DNA of 64,000 nt. Origin: Leptodactylus fallax. Lineage: Eukaryota > Chordata > Amphibia > Anura > Leptodactylidae. The DNA lies in the NCBI GenBank assembly GCA_947044405.1, contig CAMRHE010000205.1:1612001-1676000 (forward strand). The letters are read 5' to 3'. Made by a program: the position numbers and the translations under genes. Within the stretch, counting starts at the first letter, position 1. Every line of letters starts with the position of its first letter. The notes beneath the pieces are model-generated. The model searched no databases. It was not told where the DNA came from and was given only the letters and a program-made list of their open reading frames with translations. Shown piece after piece: positions 1 to 9,236 of the stretch.

Positions 1-714
1 GAGGCCCGAGTGGAAGCTGGGGCAGGGACCAAGTAAGAGGCGATCCTAGGCTGTCCTGGGCGGTCTGTGGGAGCAAGGGTCCCTAGGGTAGAGGTCTGCA
101 TGGTTTTTTTTCCTCATGGAGGGAAGAAAATGCACAAATTCAAAGCCTTATGTAGACAGGCAGGGCAGGGGCCACAGTAAAGTGCGTTCAACTACATCTA
201 GTTGTAGGCCACGCCCCCCGACACAGCAAGGGCATTGTTTTTATGGCGTTCACTGTGCAGCCAAAATGACATATCACCTGTATTATATGTTTCGGTACAA
301 TTCTGGGGATACATCTTTATAGTTTTATTTACATTTTAACCCCTTAACAAAGATCTAAAACTGTACAGCCAAAGTGACAAGTCCCCTCTATTCTATGGGT
401 CGGTATGATTCCAGGGGTGCTAAATTTATATAGTGTTGTTTTTTTTTTTCAAACATGTTTTAACCTCTTAAAAAAATCAAAAACCGTGCAAAAAATAAAT
501 AAAATTTCTTAGAGTCGCCGTATTCTAACACCCGTAACTTTTTTTTTTTATATTTCAGTGTATGTGGATGGGTAAGCAGTGTTTTTTTGTTTTTTTTTTT
601 TTTTTTTTTTTTTTTGATTTTGCAGGATCAGATGTACTTTTTTATTTTTGGGGAATGTCTATTGCCAGACGAGCCTGTGAGCCTTTAATAGGCTCCTGGC
701 TGTCATGGCAACAG
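1..714. other. Non-coding AT-rich DNA with poly-T tract
   Basis: No coding region is supportable here. The stretch is AT-rich with a homopolymer T tract around 583-615. Short open frames are interrupted or low complexity. Confidence 0.6.
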
Positions 715-722
715 ATCGCCAG

Positions 723-1133
723 TAGAGATGAGCAAATCGATTCTGCAGAAGTGGAATTCGATCCAAATTTCAGGAAATCTTCGATTCTCCACGATTCCGG
801 ATTTCCTGGTGCTTCGTGGTAATGAATATTTAGTAAGGACCTTTGTGACATCAGACGGTCACAAGATGTTCTCTAGTGATGTGATTGGGTAGGCATGTCT
901 TTACTTGTTAGCAGATCCTTCCATATGAATAAAAGTTGTCCGTGCTGAAAAAAGAGAGAGAGAGACATGAACATGGCATCCAAGGGCTTCCGCCATTTTG
1001 CCGCCCACCCCGGCTCTCTGCAGCCCGGAAATAGCTGTTTATTCACCACGAAGTAATTCAGATCGAAACAAATTTTTTTGCAACTTCGAATCGAACTGCA
1101 GAATCGAACTTTTGAGAAATTCGCTCATCTCTA
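723..1133. mobile_element. hAT-type MITE, copy 1
   Basis: A 411-bp element with terminal inverted repeats: it begins TAGAGATGAGCAAAT and ends ATTCGCTCATCTCTA. It is flanked by a perfect 8-bp target duplication, ATCGCCAG, at 715-722 and 1134-1141. An 8-bp duplication with a TA...TA-ended inverted repeat is typical of the hAT superfamily. There is no coding capacity, so it depends on a transposase elsewhere. A second copy with nearly the same interior lies at 32628-33038. Confidence 0.9.
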
Positions 1134-1258
1134 ATCGCCAGCCCCAGATTTTGTTCCGGGGGCTGATAATCCTGCCAAATATGGCGAAAATATGACTGAG
1201 GCTTTGGGGGCCTTAATATCCACCATCAGAGTGGGCACAGATATAAAATAAAAAAAAT

Positions 1259-1507
1259 ATCGGTTGCCCAGTGTCCCCCCTGACCGTGAATCTCCTAATT
1301 GAGCCCTTAGCAATTGTACTACACATAGGCATGAACACTGCTAACACCCCTTTCAAAGAAGTAAATAGTTATTTGCTTATTATGTTTGTGGGCGACAATA
1401 TTATTTTTTGCATAAACCCAGCTAAGTCATTGAAACGTATTAAAGAAATTATGAAAGCATTCTCTAGAACAGCGGTTACCAAATTTTATCCCGGACAACC
1501 CCTTTAA
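1259..1507 (+). pseudogene. L1-like LINE reverse transcriptase fragment
   Basis: The plus-strand translation reads GCPVSPLTVNLLIEPLA from 1262. This matches the conserved 'QGCPLSP...EPLA' block of L1-superfamily reverse transcriptase. It is followed by a decayed 'DDI' region (DNIIFCINPAKSL) where the FADD box and beyond would lie. Only about 80 codons are recognisable. It is an old fragment, not the same copy as the LINE at 59.5-64 kb. The last 20 bp (cccggacaacccctttaa) look like the end of a TTAA MITE. Confidence 0.7.
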
Positions 1508-1716
1508 GGCTTTTATAAATGGTATTAAATGTCAGTTTAATTTTTATGGTTCTCCTGACAAAAATGAAAGAATAGATATGTTAGAGATTTTACCCCTTTT
1601 TGTCAATGATCTTGAACTGCTTGTTTTATCAGATGACTTTATTGTATTTTAAAAAGTTGGTTCTCAAGTTCAGTAAGTAGGAATTATAATAAAACTTCAG
1701 GCATGTTTAAAAATAG

Positions 1717-1944
1717 TTAGGCTAAAGCCCCACATTGTGGAAACGCAGCTTTTTTTGTTGCAGATTTTGTTGCAGTTTTTTGAGCCAAAGTCAAGAGTGG
1801 ATTGAGGAGAAGGGAGAAGTAGAAGAAGCTTCCTATAGATTTCCCATTCCATTTGTAGCCATTCTTGGCTTTGGCTCAAAAAACCGCAACAAAATCTGCA
1901 ACAAAAAAAAGCTGCTTTTCCACAACGTGGGGCCTCAGCCTAAA
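1717..1944. mobile_element. Palindromic TTAA MITE, family A, copy 1
   Basis: A 228-bp foldback. The left arm (GCCCCACATTGTGGAAACGC, then GCAGCTTTTTTTGTTGCAG) is mirrored by the right arm ending CCACAACGTGGGGCCTCAGCC. Degenerate TTAA-like sites lie at both ends. Related copies are at 18903-19242 and 20987-21283. It directly abuts a family B (TTAAAGGGG) element on its right. Confidence 0.8.
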
Positions 1945-2322
1945 AGGGGTTTTCCGGGCAAAAAATGTCTGTTAGTGCTATTAATGGGTTAATAAATGCG
2001 ATCCATATACCTTTAGCCGTGTTTTGAGTGGTTTCTGGGTGTCTCTGGGAGCTCCTGGCATCCTCTGCATTTGTTTACATGGTTCAGCTTCCTGCTATGT
2101 AACTTTCACTCTAACCCCTCTCATATCTCTCTCTCTCTCTCGCTCTCGCTCTCTCGCGCTCTCTCGCTCTCTCTCTCTCTCTCTCTCGCTCTCTCTCTCT
2201 CTCGCTCTCTCGCTCTCCCGCCCTTCCCTATCTACTCATCCCAACCCCATTATATACTTACCTTGCACGTTTCTTCCTGCTGTATGGCTCCTTCTTCTTT
2301 ACTGATTCTGCAGGCGCGTGCT
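1941..2322. mobile_element. T2-like MITE, family B, left part, interrupted by an LTR
   Basis: It starts with a degenerate TTAAAGGGG end (taaaaggggttttccgggc). The interior (tttctgggtgtctctgggag, then catttgtttacatggt) recurs at 58070-58200 and, on the other strand, at 24060-24217 and 41300-41465. Terminal TTAAAGGRR with a TTAA duplication is the published signature of Xenopus T2 MITEs (Kolobok-related). Similarity stops at about 2320, where an LTR begins, and no right half is found. Confidence 0.65.
2127..2217. repeat. (CT)n/(CTCG)n microsatellite
   Basis: About 90 bp of CT dinucleotides with scattered CG interruptions, expanded inside the family B MITE. Serine/leucine-rich open frames across it are artefacts of the repeat. 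Confidence 0.95.
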
Positions 2323-2729
2323 TGTTAGAGTAATTTAAATAGTTAACCTCATATATATCTTATACTAATGTATGAACCAAAGTTTGAATATTCTTTGTCC
2401 AGCATGTTAAGAGACAATGAACTCTTTTGCACGTATTTCTCATTTTTATGACATTGTCAACTCTGTTCAAATAGTGAGGAAGTCGTGAGTCATTATTTAC
2501 TTTTCTTCAGAAATTGTATGAATTCCTATATTTTTATGCCAATTACCTATCACTGATTTACATAATTTGATTACTTTTGTTTGTTACCTCCTATAAAATA
2601 AAGCACGGGGCTTCATTATTTTCAGAGCTTCATGGTTCAGACCTAAATCTGTGTCTGTCTGTTATTCACCGGTTATTATAATCTACCTTGGGAGTAGTAT
2701 TAATACTAATGCTCATTAATACTCCGACA
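2323..2729 (+). repeat. 5' LTR of ERV A
   Basis: A 407-bp segment beginning TGTTAGAG and ending CCGACA, so it has the TG...CA ends of an LTR. It starts exactly where the surrounding MITE similarity stops. It contains tataaaataaag near 2594, which can serve as a TATA-like element and AATAAA polyadenylation signal. It is followed four bases later by a primer-binding-site-like sequence. No second copy is visible in the window, so the 3' LTR is lost or beyond recognition. Confidence 0.6.
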
Positions 2730-2733
2730 TTTA

Positions 2734-2751
2734 TGGAGGTCCCACCGAGAA
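2734..2751 (+). other. Primer-binding site of ERV A, tRNA-Gln-like
   Basis: TGGAGGTCCCACCGAGAA directly after the LTR. It begins with the invariant TGG and resembles the complement of a vertebrate tRNA-Gln 3' end with one or two mismatches. The tRNA assignment is from memory of tRNA ends and should be checked against amphibian tRNAs. Confidence 0.55.
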
Positions 2752-2885
2752 ACAAAGTGTCAAAACACCTAGGCATATTACTTTCCTATCTCTTCTGTGT
2801 TTGTACTAAATTGTTACAGCTTCATGTTCTGCCCATGTTCTAGGCTTTCTCTTGATTTTTAAGTTACTTGACTAAGGTGACCAAT

Positions 2886-5800
2886 AGTAGTATAATGTTG
2901 TACCGTGTTAGCCATTGAAAGTAGTGGAAGAGTGAAGAAATCAGGCGATACCTTTTAGAGGCTAACTGAGTATATTTATAAGTAAGCTTTCAGGAGTACT
3001 CGCTCCCTTCATCAGACATGGTGTGATACAAGAACTGAAAATTAACAGATTTTTATACACATGGTTTTCAAAGCATTTTAGAGTCCTTAAAAAAAAATTG
3101 CAATCTAAGTAGAGAAGTTATTTACAACAGGTCAAAAAAACAGTCTGGAAACTTGTGGTGCGTGATGGAGGGATCAGTAATTCTTGCTGTTATCTGTTTG
3201 CTATCAGGAGGTGATTTGTGTCCCTCACAGGTCATACATAGTTTGATTTGAAGCTGGCATGAATATTGAGTTCAGTTCATGGTTCAAACATAGTGTGACA
3301 TGAAGCTGGCATGAATATTAAGTCCAAATTGCAGAGTTTGAAATTTTTGCATAAATTTGTACTCCATTTCTTTCCTTTTCTCCTCTGTCTTAAAATGTCC
3401 CATTAAAACCACAACCCGCAAATCTTCAATAGAGTGGTTTTCTCCGGAGAAATGTGCGGCCACTGGGAGATCGGTTCTGCTGTTATTAATGGTGGATCTG
3501 TGTGAGTTCATTCGTTGACTGAGTCTCTGCCCTGTTTCCCCCACATAGAGGCCTGTGGTGGGACATTGCACACACATTATGAGGTACACCACATTGGAAG
3601 ACCTGCAGGAAAATGTCCCCCTAATTCTGTGCACCTGTTGTGACTGTGGGATAGGTACACTGTCAGCGGTGTGGATGTGCTTGCAGGTCATGCACCTTTT
3701 ATGTAGGCAAGGTGAGGTGCCATTTTCAGTTGGGGCCTTCAGGGCACTCCGGACGATAATGCGCCTCAGGTTTGGTGGTTGTCGAAAGGAGAGGAGAGGG
3801 GGGACTGGAAATATGTCCTTGAGTCTGTTGTCCCTATGTAGCACAGGTTGGAGCTCCTTGGCAATCCTTCGTAGGATCTCCAGCTGTGGGTTGTAGGTGA
3901 CAACTAGGGGCACTCGGGCATCTTTCTGGGTCTCTCTATATGTGAGCAGACTGTCTCTGTTAATGGCTGCTGCTTTGTTTAATTGGTTGTCTGTCACTTT
4001 TGGTTTGTATCCAAATCTGAGAAATTTCATCCTCAGATCCAGGAGGTGCTTGTCCAGGTCTGTTTTGTCGGAGCAAATACGATTGTATCGTATAGCCTGG
4101 CTGTAGATTATAGATTGTCTTGTGTGCTTGGGGTGGAAGCTGTCGTTTCTCAGGTAGGCCGTTCTGTCTGTGGGTTTGTGGTATATTGATGTGAGTAGCC
4201 GGTGGTCTTTAATGTATATTGTGGTATCCAGAAAGTGAATTTCACTCCCTGAATAGCTAAGTTTAAGGTTGATGGTCGGGTGAAAGTCATTGAAGTCATT
4301 ATGGAATTGAAGTAGGGCCTCCTCACCTGCAGTCCAGATGACAAGGATATCATCGATATAACGAAGGTAAATCATAGGTTTGGTGGCGCATGTTGATAAA
4401 TATGTTCCTTCCATTTCTGCCATAAAGAGATTTGCATATTGGGGTGCACATCTGGTCACCATTGAAGTTCCCATTCGCTGTAGATATAGATCCTCTCCAA
4501 AGGTAAAATGGTTGTGGCTAAGGATGAATTGTATGAGCTGTGTTACTGGTTCTGTTGGGAGGTTTTGTTTTGCCAGGTGTACCCGACATGCTGCAACTCC
4601 ATCCTTGTGGGGAATGTTGGTATACAGGGATTCCACATCCATGGTGGCCAAAATGGTACCCTCAGGTAGAGGGCCCAGGGCATTCAGTTTGTTAAGAAGG
4701 TCAGTGGTGTCCTGGATATAGCTTGGAGTATCCCTGACAAGGGGTTTTAGGAGATTTTCCACCCAACCTGAGATGTTTTCTGTCAGTGTCCCAATGCCAG
4801 AAATGATAGGCCTCCCAGGGTTGCCATCTTTGTGTATCTTTGGGAGCATATAGAAGCAGCCCGGCCTGGGATCTTGTGGGATAAGTCCTTTTACCTGATT
4901 CTGGATCTGGACTGGAAACTCCTTGATCATACTCTTTAGTTCTTTCATATAGGCCTCTGTGGGATCACTTCCAAGTTTGGAGTAATGGATGGGATTTGAC
5001 AGTTGCCTGTTTGCTTCCTGGATATAGTCTGAGGTGTTCATTATGACTATTGCGCCCCCTTTGTCAGCTGGTTTTATTATTATATCCTGATTTTCTTTCA
5101 GTGATGTAATAGCCTTCTGTTCCTGCAGGGTTAGGTTATGCACCTGTTTCTTTTGTTTCTCCAGGATTTCTGATTTTACTTTGCTTCTGAAACAGTCAAT
5201 ATATTTATCCAGTGCTGCATTAGCTCCAGGGCGTGGGGTCCAGGTAGATTTTTTGGTAGGATTCCTTATGGGCTGTTCCATCTCAGAGTCGCTGCTGTAT
5301 GGAACGTCTTTGTCATAAAAATATTCCCTTAATCTCATTTTTCTGAAAAACTCCTCCATATCATTGCAGAGTTGGATATGGTCAGTGTGTGCCGAGGGGC
5401 AGAAGGAGAGACCTTTGGAGAGAACTGACATTTCGTGTTTGTTTGGCTCATAAGAGGAAAGATTCACAACACAGCTTTGCTGAGCTGGGCTAGTATTTGC
5501 GGTTGTAGTAATGAGGCCTTTTTGTCTCAGTCTGTGGAGCTTTTTCTTTTTGTTGTTAATAAGCATATCCTGAAGTTTCCAGTAGTATGTGTGGAGTTTG
5601 GCCTTCATTTCCTCTGTGTCATTAGCCAATGATGATTTCAGGGCCTGTATCTCATCCTGTGTTCTTTTTTTGTTGTTATAGGAGATTTTTATCATATTTT
5701 TCCGCAGCCTTTCAGATGTCCGAATACATAGTTGTTCTGCATATCGGCTGTTGTAGGTGTGCCGGGTTGGGTTACGTAAATTGAAGCCTTTTGGGATGAG

Positions 5801-5967
5801 TCTCTCCTTTTTGCATTTTGTTAAGAAGAAGATGTCGCTGTTGAGTTGTGCAAGTTTCTTAAGCCGGTTTTTCAGTTCCATTCTTTTGCGGTACATTGTG
5901 GTATCTTTCAAGTTGATAGTAGTATAATGTTGTACCGTGTTAGCCATTGAAAGTAGTGGAAGAGTGA
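2886..5967 (-). mobile_element. Penelope-like element (PLE)
   Basis: A minus-strand element of about 3.1 kb bounded by direct copies of one roughly 50-bp sequence (tagtagtataatgttgtacc...ggaagagtga) at 2887-2938 and 5916-5967. Such terminal repeats are typical of Penelope elements. GTGACCAAT occurs at both outer edges (2877-2885 and 5964-5972), a candidate target duplication that partly overlaps the element end. It lies in the leader of ERV A, between primer site and gag-like gene, so it inserted after ERV A. Confidence 0.88.
3284..5947 (-). CDS. Penelope-like reverse transcriptase with GIY-YIG endonuclease
   Basis: One uninterrupted frame of 887 codons from the chosen ATG at 5947. A more upstream ATG (5989) lies in host flank beyond the element end, so I prefer the internal start (MANTVQHY). 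The RT carries GRPIISGIGT, then MDVESLYTNIP, then APQYANLFM, then the catalytic YIDD near 4345-4357. The C-terminus has a Cys-rich stretch (CLHKRCMTCKHIH) and a GIY-YIG nuclease (VYLIMCVQCPTTGLYVGETG near 3535-3600). RT plus GIY-YIG on one protein defines endonuclease-positive Penelope-like elements, which prime reverse transcription at the nicked target. The preserved frame suggests recent activity. Assignment to the Neptune/Poseidon or Penelope branch needs a tree. Confidence 0.93.
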   Translation of the reverse strand: MANTVQHYTTINLKDTTMYRKRMELKNRLKKLAQLNSDIFFLTKCKKERLIPKGFNLRNPTRHTYNSRYAEQLCIRTSERLRKNMIKISYNNKKRTQDEIQALKSSLANDTEEMKAKLHTYYWKLQDMLINNKKKKLHRLRQKGLITTTANTSPAQQSCVVNLSSYEPNKHEMSVLSKGLSFCPSAHTDHIQLCNDMEEFFRKMRLREYFYDKDVPYSSDSEMEQPIRNPTKKSTWTPRPGANAALDKYIDCFRSKVKSEILEKQKKQVHNLTLQEQKAITSLKENQDIIIKPADKGGAIVIMNTSDYIQEANRQLSNPIHYSKLGSDPTEAYMKELKSMIKEFPVQIQNQVKGLIPQDPRPGCFYMLPKIHKDGNPGRPIISGIGTLTENISGWVENLLKPLVRDTPSYIQDTTDLLNKLNALGPLPEGTILATMDVESLYTNIPHKDGVAACRVHLAKQNLPTEPVTQLIQFILSHNHFTFGEDLYLQRMGTSMVTRCAPQYANLFMAEMEGTYLSTCATKPMIYLRYIDDILVIWTAGEEALLQFHNDFNDFHPTINLKLSYSGSEIHFLDTTIYIKDHRLLTSIYHKPTDRTAYLRNDSFHPKHTRQSIIYSQAIRYNRICSDKTDLDKHLLDLRMKFLRFGYKPKVTDNQLNKAAAINRDSLLTYRETQKDARVPLVVTYNPQLEILRRIAKELQPVLHRDNRLKDIFPVPPLLSFRQPPNLRRIIVRSALKAPTENGTSPCLHKRCMTCKHIHTADSVPIPQSQQVHRIRGTFSCRSSNVVYLIMCVQCPTTGLYVGETGQRLSQRMNSHRSTINNSRTDLPVAAHFSGENHSIEDLRVVVLMGHFKTEEKRKEMEYKFMQKFQTLQFGLNIHASFMSHYV

Positions 5968-6451
5968 CCAATGAATAACATATTGACATGTACTACTAAT
6001 TTTAAGTGGATAGATGTTTTTTGTTCAGAAGGTTTTGCTTTGACTATTGTTGGATTCAGTATATTTTTGGCTGCTCAGATAACTAAGAATATCAGACGTA
6101 AATTAACATCCATTTGGCTGATATAAATGTCCTGTCCACATTGTAACTAGGAATGATGCGATTGATACTGGCAATTTCCCCAATTGGATGGAGAGTTGTT
6201 AAGGTGGTGTAAACTGGTTAAATATTTACTGTGACTTAACATTAGAAAACCCAATTGGCTTGTTGTTGTGGATGATGGTATATATCTATTTTTGGTGTTG
6301 AATTTGTTATTAGCGACAGAATCCATTTTTCAAGATCACTGCTTACAATACAGTTGCAGATAGCTAGTATTGAAGTAAGTGAGGTCTCTGCAACAAGATT
6401 ATACATAGCGAATGAATCAGAGACAGGGGTCGCAACCCTAGACTGATTACT

Positions 6452-7483
6452 ATGGGAACTGCTCGCACTAAGCCGGAACGGGAAGACAAATTTGTATTCA
6501 GATTTGTTCCCAAGATTACGATGGAGGATTTAGTAAGGGCAGAAAATGGCAGAGAAGTGATAAAAAATGCTGCTAAAATCCTTAAAAAGGCAGGAATACC
6601 TGAGGTGTGATGTCTAGATGCTGAAAAATGGAAGAAATTCCAGAGGGAGGAGAAAACTTGGATAGAAAAACATGGGTATGAAAAACAGGTGCAGGCATGG
6701 TTGAGAACTTCAGTCAATCATGATCCCCTTAATAATCACCAGGATGATTCTGAGGAGGAGCATCTTAGATTTCCTACAGCACCCAGAAGACTACAGTTTC
6801 GTAGAAACGATGGCAGTAGTCCACGGAGTCCACAAAAGCAACCCATTATTGGCAGTATATATCCTAATTTATCACTGGAGTTATCTTCCCCTGTTTCTCC
6901 AGCCAGTACAAGTACTGAGTACAAAGACATGACGAGATTGGAGGAAGAAGTATACACTCCTAACCCACCTTCTTATGTAAGCACATTCTCCAAACAATGG
7001 AAACCAAGCCCTGTACTCCTCCTACACCTTCCAGTAACTCTTGGGTAGAGGGATGGCAGTGCCAGTATTGCCATGCATGTAATCCTGATAGTGCGACAGC
7101 TTGCCGAGTCTGTCACACTCAAAGGAGTGAGTTTGCTCAACCCTGTACAATGTCTCTATCCAGTATAGGAATCTCTCCTATGAATTTGCAGTTATCACCA
7201 GATACGACATCAACCCCACTGACTAAAAAGCCGGTGAGGAAGGGGGAGATATGGGTTGCCAATCCAGAAAGCCCAATCAGTCCAAAAGTGATGCCATCTA
7301 AGGTTTCTCTTAGATAACAGGCTTGGGTCTGTGAATGTGGTACTACGCATATGCATAATGAGAGTCCAATCTGTCCTACATGTAACAGAACCACACCTAA
7401 GTATCCCCCCAGAATGGGAATGTGCACTACCTGATCCTTATATAAAACCCTCGGGTTTCAGAAAGCTTTGGGGAGAATACAGG
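6452..7483 (+). pseudogene. Gag-like gene of ERV A with PPSY motif and zinc-finger modules (broken)
   Basis: Translation starts MGTARTKPE, an N-myristoylation-type MG start, after an LTR, primer site and roughly 0.6 kb of leader (not counting the inserted PLE). A basic, helical N-terminal region is followed by PPSY at 6965-6976, a retroviral late-domain motif. Then comes an exact RanBP2-type finger (WQCQYC at 7054, C-x2-C-x3-N-x6-C-x2-C, ending 7113) and a second Trp/Cys module at 7324-7383. It is broken by TGA at 6608, a frameshift near 7000, TAA at 7315 and another frameshift near 7420. I recognise no capsid domain or CCHC box. Gag is inferred from position and motifs; a viral accessory gene or captured host gene is possible. 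Confidence 0.5.
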
Positions 7484-7490
7484 TGATGTA

Positions 7491-9044
7491 CAGTCATGGC
7501 CAAAAGTTTTGATAATGACACAAATATTATATTTTCACATGATCTGCTGCCCTCTGGTTTTTATGTGTGTTTGTCAGATGTTTTTATCACATACAGAAAT
7601 ATAATTGCATTCATATTATGAGTAACAGAAGCTTATATTGACAGTTAGAATGAGTTAATGCAGCAAGTCAATATTTGCAGTGTTGACCCTTCTTCTTCAG
7701 GACCTCTGCAATTCTCCCTGGCATGCTCTCAATCAACTTCTGGACCAAATCCTGACTGATAGCAGTCCATTCTTGCAGAATCAATGCTTTAATTTTGTCT
7801 GAATTTGTTGGTTTTTGTTTGTCCACCCGTCTCTTGATGATTGACCACAAGTTCTCAATGGGATTAAGATCTGGGGAGTTTCCAGGCCATGGACCCAAAA
7901 TCTCTATGTTTTGTTCCCTGAGCCATTTAGTTATCACCTTTGCTTTATGGCAAGGTGCTCCATCATGCTGGAAAAGGCATTGTTGAGCGCCAAACTGCTC
8001 TTGGACGGTTGGGAGAAGTTGCTCTTGGAGGACATTCTGATACCATTCTTTATTCATGGCTGTGTTTTTAGGCAAGACTGTGAGAGAGCCGATTCCCTTG
8101 GCTGAGAAGCAACCCCACACATGAATGGTTTCAGGATGCTTTACACGTGGCATGAGACAAGACTGGTGGTAGCGCTCACCTCTTCTTCTCCGAATAAGCT
8201 GTTTTCCAGATGTTCCAAACAATCGAAAAGGGGATTCATCAGAGAAAATGACTTTACCCCAGTCCTCAGCAGTCCACTCCCTGTACCTTTTGCAGAATAT
8301 CAGTCTGTCCCTGATGTTTTTTCTGGAGAGAAGTGGCTTCTTTGCTGCCCTCCTTGAGACCAGGCCTTGCTCCAAGAGTCTCCGCCTCACAGTGCGTGCA
8401 GATGCACTCACACCTGCCTGCTGCCATTCCTCAGCAAGCTCTGCACTGCTGGTAGCCCCATCCCGCAGCTGAAACACTTTTAAGAGACGGTCCTGCCGCT
8501 TGCTGGTCTTTCTTGGGCGCCCTGGAGCCTTTTTGGCACCAATGGAACCTCTCTCCTTGAAGTTCTTGATGATGCGATAGATTGTTGACTGAGGTGCAAT
8601 CTTTCTAGCTGCAATACTCTTCCCAGTTAGGCCATTTTTGTGCAGTGCAATGATGACTGCACGTGTTTCTTTAGAGATAACCATGATTAACAGAAGAGAA
8701 ACAATGATGGCAAGCACCAGCCTCCTTTTAAAGTGTCCAGTGGTGTCATTCTTACTTAATCATGACAGATTGATCTCCAGCCCACCCACACCTGTGTTAA
8801 TGGAGCAATCACTGAAACGATGTTAGGTGGTCCTTTTAAGGCAGGGCTGCAATGATGTTGAAATGTGTTTTGGGGGATAAAGTTCATTTTCTAGGCAAAT
8901 ATTGACTTTGCAAGTAATTGCTGTTAAGCTGATCACTCTTTATAACATTCTGGAGTATATGCAAATTGCTACTAGAAAAACTGAAGCGGTAGACTTTGTA
9001 AAAATTAATATTTGTATCATTCTCAAAACTTTTGGCCATGACTG
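7491..9044 (-). mobile_element. Tc1/mariner element, DD35E (Traveler-like)
   Basis: A 1554-bp element with terminal inverted repeats starting CAGTCATGGCCAAAAGTTTT and mirrored at the right end (aaaacttttggccatgactg), flanked by TA on both sides. It carries one intact transposase gene on the minus strand. Short inverted repeats, a single gene and DD35E spacing match the published Traveler family. It inserted in the TA of the small membrane frame of ERV A. Confidence 0.92.
7668..8684 (-). CDS. Tc1/mariner transposase (DD35E), intact
   Basis: 338 codons from the ATG at 8684 (MVISKETRA). An upstream in-frame ATG at 8717 adds 11 hydrophobic residues and is less likely. N-terminal helix-turn-helix domains (about residues 1-110) include GRPRK at 55-59, the AT-hook-like GRPR motif of the family. 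The DDE core has D149 (FSDES), D241 (QHDGAPCHK) and E277 ([11 protein letters not shown]). D241 and E277 are separated by 35 residues rather than the usual 34, because of an extra residue in ILGPWPGNS. No stop or frameshift is seen, so it could still encode active transposase. Confidence 0.93.
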   Translation of the reverse strand: MVISKETRAVIIALHKNGLTGKSIAARKIAPQSTIYRIIKNFKERGSIGAKKAPGRPRKTSKRQDRLLKVFQLRDGATSSAELAEEWQQAGVSASARTVRRRLLEQGLVSRRAAKKPLLSRKNIRDRLIFCKRYREWTAEDWGKVIFSDESPFRLFGTSGKQLIRRRRGERYHQSCLMPRVKHPETIHVWGCFSAKGIGSLTVLPKNTAMNKEWYQNVLQEQLLPTVQEQFGAQQCLFQHDGAPCHKAKVITKWLREQNIEILGPWPGNSPDLNPIENLWSIIKRRVDKQKPTNSDKIKALILQEWTAISQDLVQKLIESMPGRIAEVLKKKGQHCKY

Positions 9045-9236
9045 TACATTCTTTGGTGGCTTCTTTTCTTGCTCTGTTTTCTGACTATTTCCAGGCCTGT
9101 ATACACACATTTCCCATCTGTACTTTTGATGCTATTTGCATTACTCCTTATAACAGTGACTTCCCAGGTCCCTCGGAAACTTGCAAAAAGTCAAATAAGT
9201 ATTCCCAGCGCCTTATGCGCTCGCAAGAACTTATAG

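Larger units (their letters stand above)
7486..9236 (+). pseudogene. Small hydrophobic membrane protein overlapping the gag-like stop, split by a Tc1 insertion
   Basis: Ignoring the transposon at 7491-9044 and one TA copy, a 64-codon frame starts at ATG 7486, runs to the insertion site, resumes at 9047 and ends at TAG 9234-9236. It begins MYILWWLLFLLCFL and has two strongly hydrophobic stretches split by a short polar loop, then a basic tail. Its ATG overlaps the TGA that ends the preceding frame (TGATG, 7484-7488), as in coupled viral genes. I recognise no family. It could be an envelope leader, a viroporin-like protein or chance. Confidence 0.35.

Noticed and set aside
2024..2328. Ser/Leu-rich frames
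   Set aside because: Translation of the CT microsatellite.
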